Shown one piece after another: positions 38,264 to 47,812 of a DNA stretch of 64,000 nucleotides (position 1 is its first letter; each line of letters starts with the position of its first letter). A model generated the notes under the pieces. That model was not told where the DNA came from. It saw only the letters and a program-made list of their open reading frames with translations, and made no database searches. The position numbers were made by a program, and so were the translations under genes. This DNA is from Flavobacterium sp. MC2016-06 (GTDB taxonomy: Bacteria > Bacteroidota > Bacteroidia > Flavobacteriales > Flavobacteriaceae), in contig NZ_WMID02000005.1 in the NCBI RefSeq assembly GCF_009711165.2, positions 1 through 64,000 on the forward strand, given 5' to 3'.

Positions 38264-40714
38264 ATGAAACATACACTTATAAAAACAGCACGAGTGTCAC
38301 TTTTGACTGCTTTAGTGCTTTCAAATTTATCTTGGAATAAAGTTCCAAGCGAAGGAAATGAACCGCAGATAATTACAATAAACGGTTTTACATTTCAGGA
38401 TTTAAACAAAAACGGAAAACTAGACATTTGGGAAGATACGCGTCTTTCTGTTACTACCAGAATTGATGCGATCATCAAGGAAATGACTAACGACGAGAAA
38501 GCTTCTTTTTTGATAGGAACTGGAATGCCCGGAATTGAAGTGTTGACAGGACCTGTTGGCGATTCAAAACAAGGTTTGGTTCCCGGAGCTGCAGGCGGCA
38601 CTTACGAATTAAAAAGATTCGGAATTCCTTCTACTGTTGTAGCAGATGGTCCAGCAGGTTTAAGAATTGCACCAACAAGAGACAATGATTCAAAAACCTA
38701 TTATGCAACAGCTTTTCCGGTAGGAACTGCTTTGGCTTCAACGTGGAATAAAGCATTGTTGGAACAAGTTGGTAAAGCAATGGGAAATGAAGTAAAAGAA
38801 TATGGAGTAGATGTTTTATTAGCTCCAGCTTTAAACATTCATAGAAATCCATTAAACGGAAGAAACTTTGAATATTATTCTGAAGATCCTCTAATTGCTG
38901 GAAAAACAGCGGCAGCTATTGTAAACGGAATTCAGTCGCAAGGCGTAGGAACTTCTATCAAACATTTTGCAGCGAATAATGAAGAAACCAATCGTTTAAC
39001 AATCAATGCGCACGTTTCTGAAAGAGCAATGAGAGAATTGTATTTAAAAGGTTTTGAAATTACAGTTAAAGAATCGCAGCCTTGGACAATAATGTCTTCT
39101 TATAACAAAGTAAACGGCGTGTATACGTCTGATCGTAAAGATCTTTTGACTCAGGTTTTGAGAGACGAATGGGGTTTTAAAGGAATTGTAATGACGGATT
39201 GGTTTGGTGGTTTTCCAGGTTTTGAATCTATAAAAGACGGTTCAAACTCTGATGTAACACAACAAATGATTGCAGGAAATGATCTTTTGATGCCGGGAAT
39301 TCCTATACAGCAAAAAGCGTTATTAGAAGCATTAAACTCTGGGAAATTATCTCAGGAAGTGGCTAATACTAATGTGAGAAGAATTTTAGAATTTGTTTTT
39401 CGTACGCCAACTTTTAAAGCATACAAATACAACAATAAACCAAACTTAACTCAGAATGCTCTAGTAACAAGAAATGCTGCAGCAGAAGGAATGGTTTTAT
39501 TGAAAAATGAAAAAAATGCGTTGCCATTTAATGACAAACAAAAAGAGGTTTCTTTATTTGGAGTTACTTCTTATGCGTGGATTACAGGCGGAACGGGGAG
39601 TGGCGCAGTAAATAATAAACATACCGTTTCTTTATTAGAAGGATTAAATGCAGCGGGTTATAAATTAGACAAAGAATTGGTTGATTTATACAAACCTTAC
39701 GCTGAAAAAGAACAGACAGAAGAATTAAAAAGTAGAAAAGCTAGAGGTGTTTTAGCATTGCCAGGAAGACTAAATGAGTTAAAAATGGATGATGCTTTAA
39801 TTGCTAAAAAGGCAGCAACATCAGAAATTGCATTTGTAACTTTAGGAAGAAATTCTGGAGAAGGCGGAGACAGAGTAGTAAATGACGATTTCAATTTGGC
39901 TGCAGAAGAAATCCAAATGTTGGATAAAATCTCAAATGCTTTTCATGCAAAAGGAAAAAAAGTAGTTGTTATTTTAAATATCGGCGGTGTTATCGAAACG
40001 GCATCTTGGAAAGATAAAGTTGATGCTATTTTATTAGCTTGGCAGCCGGGACAAGAAGGCGGACATTCTGTTGCAGATGTTGTTTCTGGAAAAACAAATC
40101 CATCTGGAAAATTGACTATGACGTTTCCTATGAAATATTCTGATACACCGTCGGCAAAAAACTTCCCAGGATTACCCGTTAATAATCCAAAAGAAGTGAC
40201 TTACGAAGAAGGAGTTTATGTTGGATACCGTTATTTCAACACTTTTAATGTAAAACCATCTTATGAATTTGGATACGGAAATTCGTATACGACTTTTGAA
40301 TATTCTAATGTGAAAGTAAGTTCCCCAGCTTTTAAAGATAAATTGACCGTTTCGGTTACGGTAAAAAATACAGGAAAAACAGCTGGAAAAGAAGTAGTTC
40401 AAGTATACCTTTCTGCGCCGTCAAAATCGATAGATAAACCAAAAGAAGAATTAAAAGCTTTTGGAAAAACGAAAGAATTGAAAGCAGGAGAAAGCGAAAC
40501 TCTAACTTTTACATTATCGCCAAAAGATTTAGCGTCATTCTTAGAAAGTAAAAGCGCTTGGATTGCCGAAGCTGGAACGTATAAAGTTTTGGTTGGAGCT
40601 TCTTCTTTAGATATCAAACAAACAGCATCATTTTCAGTTGCAAATGAAATTACAGTAGAGAAAGTAAAAAAAGCTTTTGATGCTGATGTAAAATTTACGG
40701 ACTTAAAACCGTAA
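38264..40714 (+). CDS. Glycoside hydrolase family 3 beta-glucosidase-like enzyme
   Basis: An 816-residue enzyme with an N-terminal hydrophobic leader. Domains in order: calcium-loop-like DLNKNGKLDIWED, the GH3 barrel (GPAGLRIAPTRD, HFAANNEETNR) with nucleophile Asp312 in GIVMTDWFGG, the alpha/beta sandwich (LLKNEKNALPF, NSGEGGDR), and a fibronectin-III-like C-terminal domain (GKEVVQVYLSAP). This is the usual architecture of beta-glucosidases and beta-xylosidases. It closes the operon, with a terminator 27 bp downstream. Confidence 0.92.
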   Translation: MKHTLIKTARVSLLTALVLSNLSWNKVPSEGNEPQIITINGFTFQDLNKNGKLDIWEDTRLSVTTRIDAIIKEMTNDEKASFLIGTGMPGIEVLTGPVGDSKQGLVPGAAGGTYELKRFGIPSTVVADGPAGLRIAPTRDNDSKTYYATAFPVGTALASTWNKALLEQVGKAMGNEVKEYGVDVLLAPALNIHRNPLNGRNFEYYSEDPLIAGKTAAAIVNGIQSQGVGTSIKHFAANNEETNRLTINAHVSERAMRELYLKGFEITVKESQPWTIMSSYNKVNGVYTSDRKDLLTQVLRDEWGFKGIVMTDWFGGFPGFESIKDGSNSDVTQQMIAGNDLLMPGIPIQQKALLEALNSGKLSQEVANTNVRRILEFVFRTPTFKAYKYNNKPNLTQNALVTRNAAAEGMVLLKNEKNALPFNDKQKEVSLFGVTSYAWITGGTGSGAVNNKHTVSLLEGLNAAGYKLDKELVDLYKPYAEKEQTEELKSRKARGVLALPGRLNELKMDDALIAKKAATSEIAFVTLGRNSGEGGDRVVNDDFNLAAEEIQMLDKISNAFHAKGKKVVVILNIGGVIETASWKDKVDAILLAWQPGQEGGHSVADVVSGKTNPSGKLTMTFPMKYSDTPSAKNFPGLPVNNPKEVTYEEGVYVGYRYFNTFNVKPSYEFGYGNSYTTFEYSNVKVSSPAFKDKLTVSVTVKNTGKTAGKEVVQVYLSAPSKSIDKPKEELKAFGKTKELKAGESETLTFTLSPKDLASFLESKSAWIAEAGTYKVLVGASSLDIKQTASFSVANEITVEKVKKAFDADVKFTDLKP

Positions 40715-40740
40715 TGTCTGATTAGTTAATTTTGTTAATG

Positions 40741-40778
40741 AAAAAAGCCTTCTAGAACTCTTGTTCAGAAGGCTTTTT
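40741..40778. terminator. Terminator of the GH3/GH30 operon
   Basis: AAAAAGCCTTCT pairs with AGAAGGCTTTTT, with an inner GAAC/GTTC extension. It follows the second GH3 by 27 bp. The remaining 200 bp to the converging fucP gene is filled by the repeat pair at 40795-40980. Confidence 0.9.
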
Positions 40779-40794
40779 GATTTACTATAATGTT

Positions 40795-40980
40795 TCTCGC
40801 AAAGTCGCAAAAGCGCAAAGTTTTTTTCTATTTTTTAAGTTTTTACTCTGCGACTCTGCGTCTTTGCGAGATTTTTTTTTAACTCATTTGCGAAGAATAT
40901 TTCTCGCAGAGTCGCAAAAGCGCAAAGTTTTTTTCTCTTTTTTAAGTTTTTACTTTGCGACTCTGCGTCTTTGCGAGATT
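40795..40980. repeat. Tandem pair of CTCGCAAAG hairpin repeats
   Basis: Two copies (40795-40872 and 40902-40980, period about 107 bp) each start TCTCGCA(A/G)AGTCGC and end CTTTGCGAGATT, so each forms an inverted repeat. A decayed copy lies at 42373-42441 and a variant at 51384-51462. All four are between genes. Confidence 0.9.
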
Positions 40981-40985
40981 ATTTT

Positions 40986-42296
40986 TTAAGCTTCAATCTT
41001 TTTTACTTTGTGTCCAACCAAACCAAAAGAAAGAATTACAAGAAAGCAAAATAACGGAATAATATATCCTGACTGAATATCATCGTGTTTCATATCGATT
41101 AAAGTTCCCATTGTGTAAGGCAAAATAGCTCCTCCAACAATAGACATTACTAACCAAGACGAACCTGTTTCAGTATTTGATTTTAAACCTACAAGACCCA
41201 AAGAAAATATAGTTGGAAACATAATTGACATGAAAAAACCAATTCCTCCAAGTGCGTAAATAACATAAATTCCAGATCCGTAAATAGCCACTAAACATAG
41301 TAAAATGCTCATTACGCAATAAATAGAAAGAAGCACATAATCTTTTACAAATCTCAAGAAGAAAGTTCCAATAAAACGTCCAGACATAAACAAGAAACCA
41401 TAAATACCTAAATAGTAACCAGCCGTTTTTTCGTCTAATCCTGCACCTTGTTGTGCAATTCTAATAAAAAAACTTGTAATACAAACCTGGGCACCTACAT
41501 AAAAGAATTGCGCCGCTACAGCCCAGCTTAAATGTCTGAATTTTAAAACAGAGAAAAAACCAGGTTTAATTTCGGCCTCTGTATGCTGTGGTTTCATAGA
41601 AGGCAAATGCATGAAATAAAACATGATAGCAACTAAAACCAATACAGTTCCTAAAATAATATACGGTAGTTTTACAGCAGCAGCTTCTTCTAATAAATAA
41701 GCCGCTTTTGTAGCTTCTGGCATTGCGGCCATTTGAGCTGGTGTATGATTTTTTCCTGAAAGTATAAACAACGAACCCACAATTGGTGCGATCATAGCAG
41801 CCAATCCGTTAAAAGAAGCTGCCAAATTGATTCTTTTTGAAGAAGATTCAGCAGGTCCTAAAATTGTTGCATAAGGGTTTGCGCTTGTTTCTAGAATTGT
41901 CAAGCCACATCCAATTACAAATAAGGCAAATAAAAATAATTCGTATGTTCTTGTGTTTGCTGCTGGAACAAATAAAAATGCGCCCGCTGCAAAGACTAAT
42001 AATCCTGTAATAATACTGTTTTTGTAACCAAATCTTTTTATTAGCATTCCGGCTGGAATAGCCATTATAAAATAAGCAAAGAATACAGAAGTATCAATTA
42101 ATGTAGATTGGCGATTGTTTAATTCACAAGCTTTCTTTAAGTGCGGAATTAAAATAGAATCCAGATTGTGTGCCATTCCCCAAAGGAAAAATAAGGTGGT
42201 AATTAAGATAAAAGGCAGAAGGTATTTGTTTACAGTTCCGTTTCCGCTTTCTAATGACGCTTCGTGTTGATCGCCAGTTTGGTTTGTTATTTGCAT
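40986..42296 (-). CDS. fucP: FucP-type sugar:proton symporter (MFS)
   Basis: A 436-residue, 12-helix major-facilitator porter. Asp46 in HNLDSILIP and Glu136 in LETSANPYATILGP match the two acidic residues that carry protons in E. coli FucP (D46, E135). The family moves L-fucose, but Bacteroidota members also carry glucose, galactose, mannose or N-acetyl sugars. It lies at the end of the minus-strand MaoC/CoA-transferase side of the locus. Opposite it are fuconolactonase-like and dehydrogenase genes, which favours a 6-deoxysugar. Family sure, substrate moderately so. Confidence 0.88.
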   Translation of the reverse strand: MQITNQTGDQHEASLESGNGTVNKYLLPFILITTLFFLWGMAHNLDSILIPHLKKACELNNRQSTLIDTSVFFAYFIMAIPAGMLIKRFGYKNSIITGLLVFAAGAFLFVPAANTRTYELFLFALFVIGCGLTILETSANPYATILGPAESSSKRINLAASFNGLAAMIAPIVGSLFILSGKNHTPAQMAAMPEATKAAYLLEEAAAVKLPYIILGTVLVLVAIMFYFMHLPSMKPQHTEAEIKPGFFSVLKFRHLSWAVAAQFFYVGAQVCITSFFIRIAQQGAGLDEKTAGYYLGIYGFLFMSGRFIGTFFLRFVKDYVLLSIYCVMSILLCLVAIYGSGIYVIYALGGIGFFMSIMFPTIFSLGLVGLKSNTETGSSWLVMSIVGGAILPYTMGTLIDMKHDDIQSGYIIPLFCFLVILSFGLVGHKVKKIEA

Positions 42297-42372
42297 TAGA
42301 GGTGTTTTTTATAGTTGTTTTTTTGGGATGATATTTTTTGTTAAGGCGTAGATTTTTTTTATTTTTTAATAG

Positions 42373-42441
42373 TCTCGCAAAGTCGCAAAAGCGCAAAGTT
42401 GTTCTTTTTTTTTAACTTCAACGCTGCGTCTTTGGTAGATT
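42373..42441. repeat. Decayed CTCGCAAAG hairpin repeat
   Basis: The left arm TCTCGCAAAGTCGCAAAAGC is intact, but the right arm (CGCTGCGTCTTTGGTAGATT) has lost pairing. It is a third member of the 40795 family and fills the gap between fucP and the MaoC gene. Confidence 0.8.
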
Positions 42442-42454
42442 ATTCTAATTCATA

Positions 42455-42895
42455 TTATTTTTTCTTTACTAAAAGTAAATGATCACAAACCAAAACGACT
42501 TCACCGCGCTGGTTAATAATTTCAACATGTTCAGTCACAGTCCCCATATCTGGTTTTTTAGCTTCCCCTTTTTCAGAAATAGTAATCTCAGAATGAATCG
42601 TGTCACCAATATGAACCGGTTTTACAAAACGCATACGATCGTAACCTTTAGAGAAAGCTTCAGGATTGATTTCAGAAGCAGTCAAACCAATTCCGATACT
42701 AAAAACCATTGTTCCATGTGCAATTCGCTGCCCAAAAGGCTGTGTTTTACACCATTCTTCATCCATGTGATGTGGAAAAAAATCTCCAGTATGTCCAGCA
42801 TGAACCACAAAATCAGTTTCGGTAATTGTTCTGCCTAAAGTAACTCTTTTATCATTAAGTTGATAATCTTCAAAAAATGTTGATTTGAAATACAT
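42455..42895 (-). CDS. MaoC-family hydratase/dehydratase
   Basis: A 146-residue single hot-dog fold protein. The hydratase motif reads TGDFFPHH, so catalytic Asp38 and His43 are kept while the usual Asn between them is Phe. [14 protein letters not shown] is the conserved central helix. MaoC enzymes hydrate 2-enoyl-CoA or dehydrate 3-hydroxyacyl-CoA. Its position beside two CoA-transferases suggests it acts on a CoA-linked sugar acid or hydroxy acid. No other fatty-acid genes are near. Confidence 0.88.
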   Translation of the reverse strand: MYFKSTFFEDYQLNDKRVTLGRTITETDFVVHAGHTGDFFPHHMDEEWCKTQPFGQRIAHGTMVFSIGIGLTASEINPEAFSKGYDRMRFVKPVHIGDTIHSEITISEKGEAKKPDMGTVTEHVEIINQRGEVVLVCDHLLLVKKK

Positions 42896-42915
42896 ATATT
42901 TTGGGTTTTTTATTC

Positions 42916-43027
42916 ACCATATAAGTGATATAAGTTTAAAAAGTTTTTTGTGAACTTATGTAATTAATCTGCCTTAAAAATTTACAGGCGAAATATTTAA
43001 ATGAACTTATATAACTTATATGGTTTA
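42916..43027. repeat. ACCATATAAG inverted-repeat element
   Basis: The left end CCATATAAGTGATATAAGTT and right end AACTTATATAACTTATATGG pair with one mismatch and enclose about 65 bp. The same arms flank 56507-56767, and a single arm lies at 53165-53185. The element fills the gap between the MaoC and oxidoreductase genes. Confidence 0.85.
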
Positions 43028-43038
43028 AAATATTTTTT

Positions 43039-44109
43039 TTATAGTTTGTCAAGCGAAACACCGCGGCCGTTACTGCTGATGTAGCAGGCTTCAACTACTT
43101 TCATGGTTCCGAGAACGTCTTGCACACTGGCTGATAATTTTTCGTCAGAACCCTCTTTAAAGCGCATTAAATTGGACATTGCACCAATAAAAGCCTCAGG
43201 AAACCAAGAACCTTCCAATTCGACTTTTGTCCATTCATATTCATCTGAATTTTCTTTTTGCAGAGCATATTCAAAAACATCCGGAAGTCCGTCGGGATAA
43301 TTCATCAACAAGCCCATTTTCGCTTTAATTGCGCCTTTTGTTCCTTCCCATTTAATGTAACTTTCCTCGTGTTTTGGTCCAAAATGATGATCGTGATTAG
43401 TATTAATTACCACGTGCATATTTTCGTTATAATCTAAAATAATAGTAGAACGGCTGGAAGATAATTTTTTTAATGGATGTTTCGCCGTTTTTGCCATCAC
43501 ACTTTTAGGATCTCCCAAAAACGAACGGATGCAATCGATATAGTGAACACTATGAAAAAGAATTTCCAATCTAGGATGTTCCTTAATTAATGGAAACAAT
43601 TCCCAAGGCGTATTTACAGTAACTTTAAATTCTAAATCGTACAATTCGCCAATAATTCCTTCATTAATTAAGTGACGTGCAGCGCTCACAAATGAAGCAA
43701 AGCGCAGTTGAAAATTGATTGCAGCAACTAAATTTTTACGTTCGCAGACCGCAACAATTTCGCGTGCCTGAGCCAAATCATTTCCCATTGGTTTCTGAAT
43801 CAAAACGGCTGCACCATCAGGAAGTTGTTCTAAAATCTCAATGTATTGATCGGGTAAAACCGTAATATCGTAAACCGCGTTTTTTGGTGCGTTTTTTACC
43901 GCTTCGGCAACATTTTCAAAAACATGCGTAATCTTAAATTGTTTGGCTAAATCATGTGCTTTAGAAATTGTTCTGTTGGTAATACCAAAAACAGTAAAAC
44001 CTGCCATTTCGTAAGCAGGTAAATGAGCGTCTTTTACAATACCGCTCGCACCAATTATAATAATCGGCTGTTCTGTTTCAGGCAGTAAAGGTTTATATGG
44101 AATATTCAT
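43039..44109 (-). CDS. Gfo/Idh/MocA-family oxidoreductase
   Basis: A 356-residue NAD(P)-dependent dehydrogenase. The Rossmann start is IIIIGASGIVKDAHLPAY and the family EKP motif appears as LIQKPMGNDL, keeping the catalytic Lys. A C-terminal alpha/beta domain follows (FHSVHYIDCIRSFLGDPKSV). Such enzymes oxidise or reduce hydroxyls of sugars and cyclitols. It is separated from the upstream binding-protein gene by 188 bp that hold two repeat copies, so it may be transcribed with or apart from that operon. Substrate unknown. Confidence 0.87.
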   Translation of the reverse strand: MNIPYKPLLPETEQPIIIIGASGIVKDAHLPAYEMAGFTVFGITNRTISKAHDLAKQFKITHVFENVAEAVKNAPKNAVYDITVLPDQYIEILEQLPDGAAVLIQKPMGNDLAQAREIVAVCERKNLVAAINFQLRFASFVSAARHLINEGIIGELYDLEFKVTVNTPWELFPLIKEHPRLEILFHSVHYIDCIRSFLGDPKSVMAKTAKHPLKKLSSSRSTIILDYNENMHVVINTNHDHHFGPKHEESYIKWEGTKGAIKAKMGLLMNYPDGLPDVFEYALQKENSDEYEWTKVELEGSWFPEAFIGAMSNLMRFKEGSDEKLSASVQDVLGTMKVVEACYISSNGRGVSLDKL

Positions 44110-44157
44110 TTGTTTGATATTTTAAATTGATTCAAATTTTTGCCAAGCTTTGTCAAA

Positions 44158-44294
44158 CTTTGTCAAAGTTTAAAACTTTGACAAAGTTGTCGGTTCGTTA
44201 TTTTTTGAATATTAATTTTAATTTCGTCTAATATTTTTTTGTTCTATTTTTAAGTTCAGCGCAAACTTTGTCAAAGTTTAAAACTTTGACAAAG
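44158..44294. repeat. Pair of 29-bp palindromes
   Basis: Two palindromes of the CTTTGTCAAAG/CTTTGACAAAG type lie at 44158-44186 and 44266-44294, and the second ends 3 bp before the stop of the solute-binding-like gene on the minus strand. They belong to the family duplicated at 10066-10211. Confidence 0.9.
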
Positions 44295-44297
44295 TTG

Positions 44298-45524
44298 TTA
44301 CTTCTTTAATTTTTCAATGTTATTTTGTGTTTCTTCTAAAAGTGTTTTAGAAGGTATATTCGTTTCAATAGCTCTTAAAACCATATGATCAATCAATTCC
44401 GTTACTTTCGGCCAAATTGGCGTCTGCGGTAAAGTCAAAGCATTTTCGTGAAGCATTTCCAATTTATGATAAAATGGAATAAGCGTATTAATTTCTTCGT
44501 CTTTCCAAGTTGATTTTCTACAGCCAATACCACCTTCAGTAGTCAATAATTTATCACTTTTGGCAGACGTTGCAAATCGTAAAAAATCGTAGGCTAGTTT
44601 TTTATGTTTACTTCCCGAACCAATAGTGTAAAGCCAATAAACATTTAAAGAAGCCGTTTTATGACCGGGATCGGATGGAAGAGACGTAATATCTATTTTT
44701 CCTTTAACTTTCGATTCTTCAATGACTTCTGCCATTGATGCAAATCCAAACCAATTGATAGCCATTGCTGCTTGTCCTTCGGCGAAAGCCAAACCCGCTT
44801 CAACAGAACCAAATTCTTTTGATTTTGGATGAACGGCATTTTTATCATTCACTATTTTTCGGTAAAAATCTAAAGCCTGAACTGCAGCTTCACTATCAAT
44901 ACTAATCTGATTTTTTTTATTGATTAAAGAACCGCCGCGAGTCCATAATTGCAGACAAAAGTCAAAAACCATATTGTGACCGTCGGGATAATTGGCAAAA
45001 ATAGAACCGTAAAGATTTTGTTCTGGACGATTAAAAAAGGTCGAAATGGCTATAAATTCCTGCCACGTTTTTGGAGTAGAAAGCTTGTAACCAAACTTTT
45101 GTTTGAAATTCTCTTTTTCAGTTTCATTTTCAAATAAATCCTTTCTGTAAATTAAACATTCAGGACCATCGTGAAACGGAAGTCCGTAAGTTCCATTATC
45201 AATTTGCTGTAAATGCAAAAGCGATTTATGCCAGCCGTAAGGATAATTTTCTGGCGGATTTTCTGCTATTAAAGAATATAAATCAAGAACCGCTTTTTCG
45301 TGTACAGCGTCAAAAATCCAATCGGTATTGATATGCGCAATGTCCCATTTTCCTTCTTTTAAACCTTTTTTAGAAATGGTAGTATCATAAAGTTCATGAA
45401 GTTCCATCGCAATCATTTCGGCTTCTATCTGAATATTATTTTCCAGACAAAACGCGTCCCAAAGCTTTTGCATGGTGCTTTCAAAAGGATCAAATTTTCT
45501 AACGGCGATTCTTATTTTTTCCAT
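44298..45524 (-). CDS. Solute-binding-protein-like protein without signal peptide (B)
   Basis: A 408-residue protein of the extracellular solute-binding family 1 fold. Seen are KWDIAHINTDWIF, NGTYGLPFHDGPECLIYRKDLF, KTWQEFIAISTFF and GLAFAEGQAAMAINW, all typical of sugar ABC binding proteins. The N-terminus (MEKIRIAVRKFDPFES) enters the first strand directly with no signal peptide or lipobox, and the ATG abuts the stop of the preceding CoA-transferase, which leaves no room for one. No ABC permease or ATPase is encoded in the window. It therefore appears cytosolic. Role unknown; substrate sensing or delivery to the CoA-transferase is possible. Confidence 0.82.
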   Translation of the reverse strand: MEKIRIAVRKFDPFESTMQKLWDAFCLENNIQIEAEMIAMELHELYDTTISKKGLKEGKWDIAHINTDWIFDAVHEKAVLDLYSLIAENPPENYPYGWHKSLLHLQQIDNGTYGLPFHDGPECLIYRKDLFENETEKENFKQKFGYKLSTPKTWQEFIAISTFFNRPEQNLYGSIFANYPDGHNMVFDFCLQLWTRGGSLINKKNQISIDSEAAVQALDFYRKIVNDKNAVHPKSKEFGSVEAGLAFAEGQAAMAINWFGFASMAEVIEESKVKGKIDITSLPSDPGHKTASLNVYWLYTIGSGSKHKKLAYDFLRFATSAKSDKLLTTEGGIGCRKSTWKDEEINTLIPFYHKLEMLHENALTLPQTPIWPKVTELIDHMVLRAIETNIPSKTLLEETQNNIEKLKK

Positions 45525-46664
45525 TTAGCAATCGATAAATTCTTTAATAATGCGCTCGTTATCTTGACCTAATTTTGGAGAACCTTTACTTGATGTTAAA
45601 TATTCGCCGTCTATTTTAATCGGACAGCGGGTTGTTTTATATTGATAACCGTCAGTCATTTGTACTTCCTGCGTAAAATCTAAAACCTTAAAACCATCTT
45701 CTGCAAAAAGCTGCTGATAGTTTAAAACTCCCGCACACCAAATGTCGGCAGGTTCTAAAATATCGAGCCAAAATTGCGTATCCTGAGTTTGTAAATGAGA
45801 AGCTAAAATATTCTTGATTTCATCTCTAAGTGTAAATTTATTTTCTGGATAAGCTAGTAATTCATCACATTTTAAAAGCGAAGCCAAAACAGGAATCGAT
45901 CCCATTGCGAGAGCCAGATATCCGTTTTTAGTTTGATAAATTCCGTAAGGCGCGCCCAAATAAGCATGCGCATTATTGGTTTTAGTTCGTACGGGTAATT
46001 CACCACCGTCATTAAAGTGCGTTGTAATCGTCTCAAACTGAAAATCAAAAGCCGATTCTAACATACTTACCTGAACCGATGCTCCAACATTGTGAGTTGC
46101 TTTTCTGTACAAAGCAGCCAAAATTCCTTGTGCCAAATGTGCGCCAGCCAGCATATCTACAATAGATAAACCCATTGGTACAGGGCCGTCGTCTTGATTA
46201 CCGCTTAACCAAGTTAAAGCAGTTAAAGACTGCAATAATAAATCCTGTCCTGGTAAATCTTTAAGATCAGTATGATTGCCAAAACCCGAAATTGATCCGT
46301 AGACAACGGTTGGATTTATTGCTTTTACATCGTCATAACTCAAACCAATGCGTTCCATAACGCCCGGTCTAAAATTATGCATCACAACATCGGCTTTAGC
46401 TAATAATTTTTTTAATTTTTCAAGTTCTTCTGGTTGTTTAAAATCAATCGCAAAAGATTCTTTATTTCTGTTAATGGTATGAAATACAGAAGATTCTCCA
46501 TTCATAATCAAATCAGAAGTGTATAAGGTTCGGCAGATATCGCCCGTTCCCGGTTTCTCAATTTTTATAACGCGAGCGCCTAAATCGGCCAATCGTAAAC
46601 TGGCTGAAGGCCCTGAAAGAAATTGACTAAAATCTACTATTAAATAATCTTCTAGTGGCTTCAT
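45525..46664 (-). CDS. Class III (CaiB/BaiF-type) CoA-transferase (2)
   Basis: A 379-residue CoA-transferase. [21 protein letters not shown] near the start, [15 protein letters not shown] and GSISGFGN are family signatures, and the catalytic Asp is at 170 in [11 protein letters not shown]. It moves CoA between carboxylic acids. It is clearly paralogous to the gene 2 bp upstream, with collinear motifs and the catalytic Asp at the same number. It is third in a tight operon between two solute-binding-like genes. Substrate unknown. Confidence 0.92.
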   Translation of the reverse strand: MKPLEDYLIVDFSQFLSGPSASLRLADLGARVIKIEKPGTGDICRTLYTSDLIMNGESSVFHTINRNKESFAIDFKQPEELEKLKKLLAKADVVMHNFRPGVMERIGLSYDDVKAINPTVVYGSISGFGNHTDLKDLPGQDLLLQSLTALTWLSGNQDDGPVPMGLSIVDMLAGAHLAQGILAALYRKATHNVGASVQVSMLESAFDFQFETITTHFNDGGELPVRTKTNNAHAYLGAPYGIYQTKNGYLALAMGSIPVLASLLKCDELLAYPENKFTLRDEIKNILASHLQTQDTQFWLDILEPADIWCAGVLNYQQLFAEDGFKVLDFTQEVQMTDGYQYKTTRCPIKIDGEYLTSSKGSPKLGQDNERIIKEFIDC

Positions 46665-46666
46665 TT

Positions 46667-47812
46667 TTAATCGTTTAAAAATTGTTTGTATATAGTTAAA
46701 TTATCTTCTCCAACTATTGGAGCGGCTTTTTTACTGATTAAAATCTCACCGTCTAATTGTATGGGACTTCTGGTTGTTACCAAAGTTTTTCCGTCTGAAT
46801 TTGTTACGGTTTGTTTTAGTTCTAATTCGTTTACAAAAGCCTGATTATTTAATTCCTCATAATTCAAAACCTTACCACACCAAATCCCTTCTTTTTGCAA
46901 TAAAGCAATCCAAAAATCTGCGGTTTGTGTGATTATTTTTTGACTTAAAATAGTTCTGATTTCGTCTCTTTTTTCAAACCAAAGATGTTTATCTGCATAT
47001 TGGTTTAAATCTAATCCAATTGTTTTACCGATAAAAAGTAAATCGCCCATTGCCAACGAAAGATAACCTTCCTGCGTTTGATAAACGCCGTAAGGAGCAC
47101 TCAAAAAAGCGTGCGCACTTCCTTTAACGTCGCCTCTTTCGGGCAATTGTCCGCCATCATTCAAGAAAGAAGTAATCGCTTCAAACTGAACATCCAAAAT
47201 AGATTCTAGTAAACTTACTTCAACCAAAACACCTTTTTTAGATTTGGCTCTTTTAAGTAGCGCCGCTAAAATTCCCTGCACAAAATGATTCCCGCACATT
47301 AAATCGGCAACAGCCAAACCAAAAGGAACTGGGCCTTGACTTTTTGTACCGCTTAACCAGCTTAAACCAGAAAGGGATTGTAATAATAAATCTTGTCCCG
47401 GTTTTTTTGCCCAAGGACCAATATTTCCATAACCCGTTATGGTTCCGTAGATAATTTGCGGATTTAGGGCTAAAGTCTGTTCGAAATCTAAATCAATTTT
47501 TTCCATAACGCCCGGACGGAAATTATGGGTCATAATATCGGCTTTAGCAATTAATCTTTTTATTAAAGCTAAATCAGCTGGACTTTTAAGATCGGCAGCA
47601 AAAGATTCTTTATTTCTATTAATAGTATGAAAAAGCAGACTGCTATCGTCAACAAATAGATCTTTGATGCTGAGTTGTCTGCACGCTTCACCTTTTATCG
47701 GACGCTCAATTTTAATAACTCTCGCTCCTAAATCGGCTAACTTTAATCCAGCAGACGGACCCGCCAAAAACTGGCAGAATTCTAAAACAATTAATCCTTC
47801 TAATGGCTTCAT
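46667..47812 (-). CDS. Class III (CaiB/BaiF-type) CoA-transferase (1)
   Basis: A 381-residue paralogue of the next gene. Shared blocks include [34 protein letters not shown] and [18 protein letters not shown], and the catalytic Asp170 lies in [11 protein letters not shown]. The start overlaps the end of solute-binding-like gene A by 4 bp, so the two are translationally coupled. Two transferases in a row could form a heteromer, as known for some class III enzymes, or act on different acids. Family sure, substrate unknown. Confidence 0.92.
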   Translation of the reverse strand: MKPLEGLIVLEFCQFLAGPSAGLKLADLGARVIKIERPIKGEACRQLSIKDLFVDDSSLLFHTINRNKESFAADLKSPADLALIKRLIAKADIMTHNFRPGVMEKIDLDFEQTLALNPQIIYGTITGYGNIGPWAKKPGQDLLLQSLSGLSWLSGTKSQGPVPFGLAVADLMCGNHFVQGILAALLKRAKSKKGVLVEVSLLESILDVQFEAITSFLNDGGQLPERGDVKGSAHAFLSAPYGVYQTQEGYLSLAMGDLLFIGKTIGLDLNQYADKHLWFEKRDEIRTILSQKIITQTADFWIALLQKEGIWCGKVLNYEELNNQAFVNELELKQTVTNSDGKTLVTTRSPIQLDGEILISKKAAPIVGEDNLTIYKQFLND

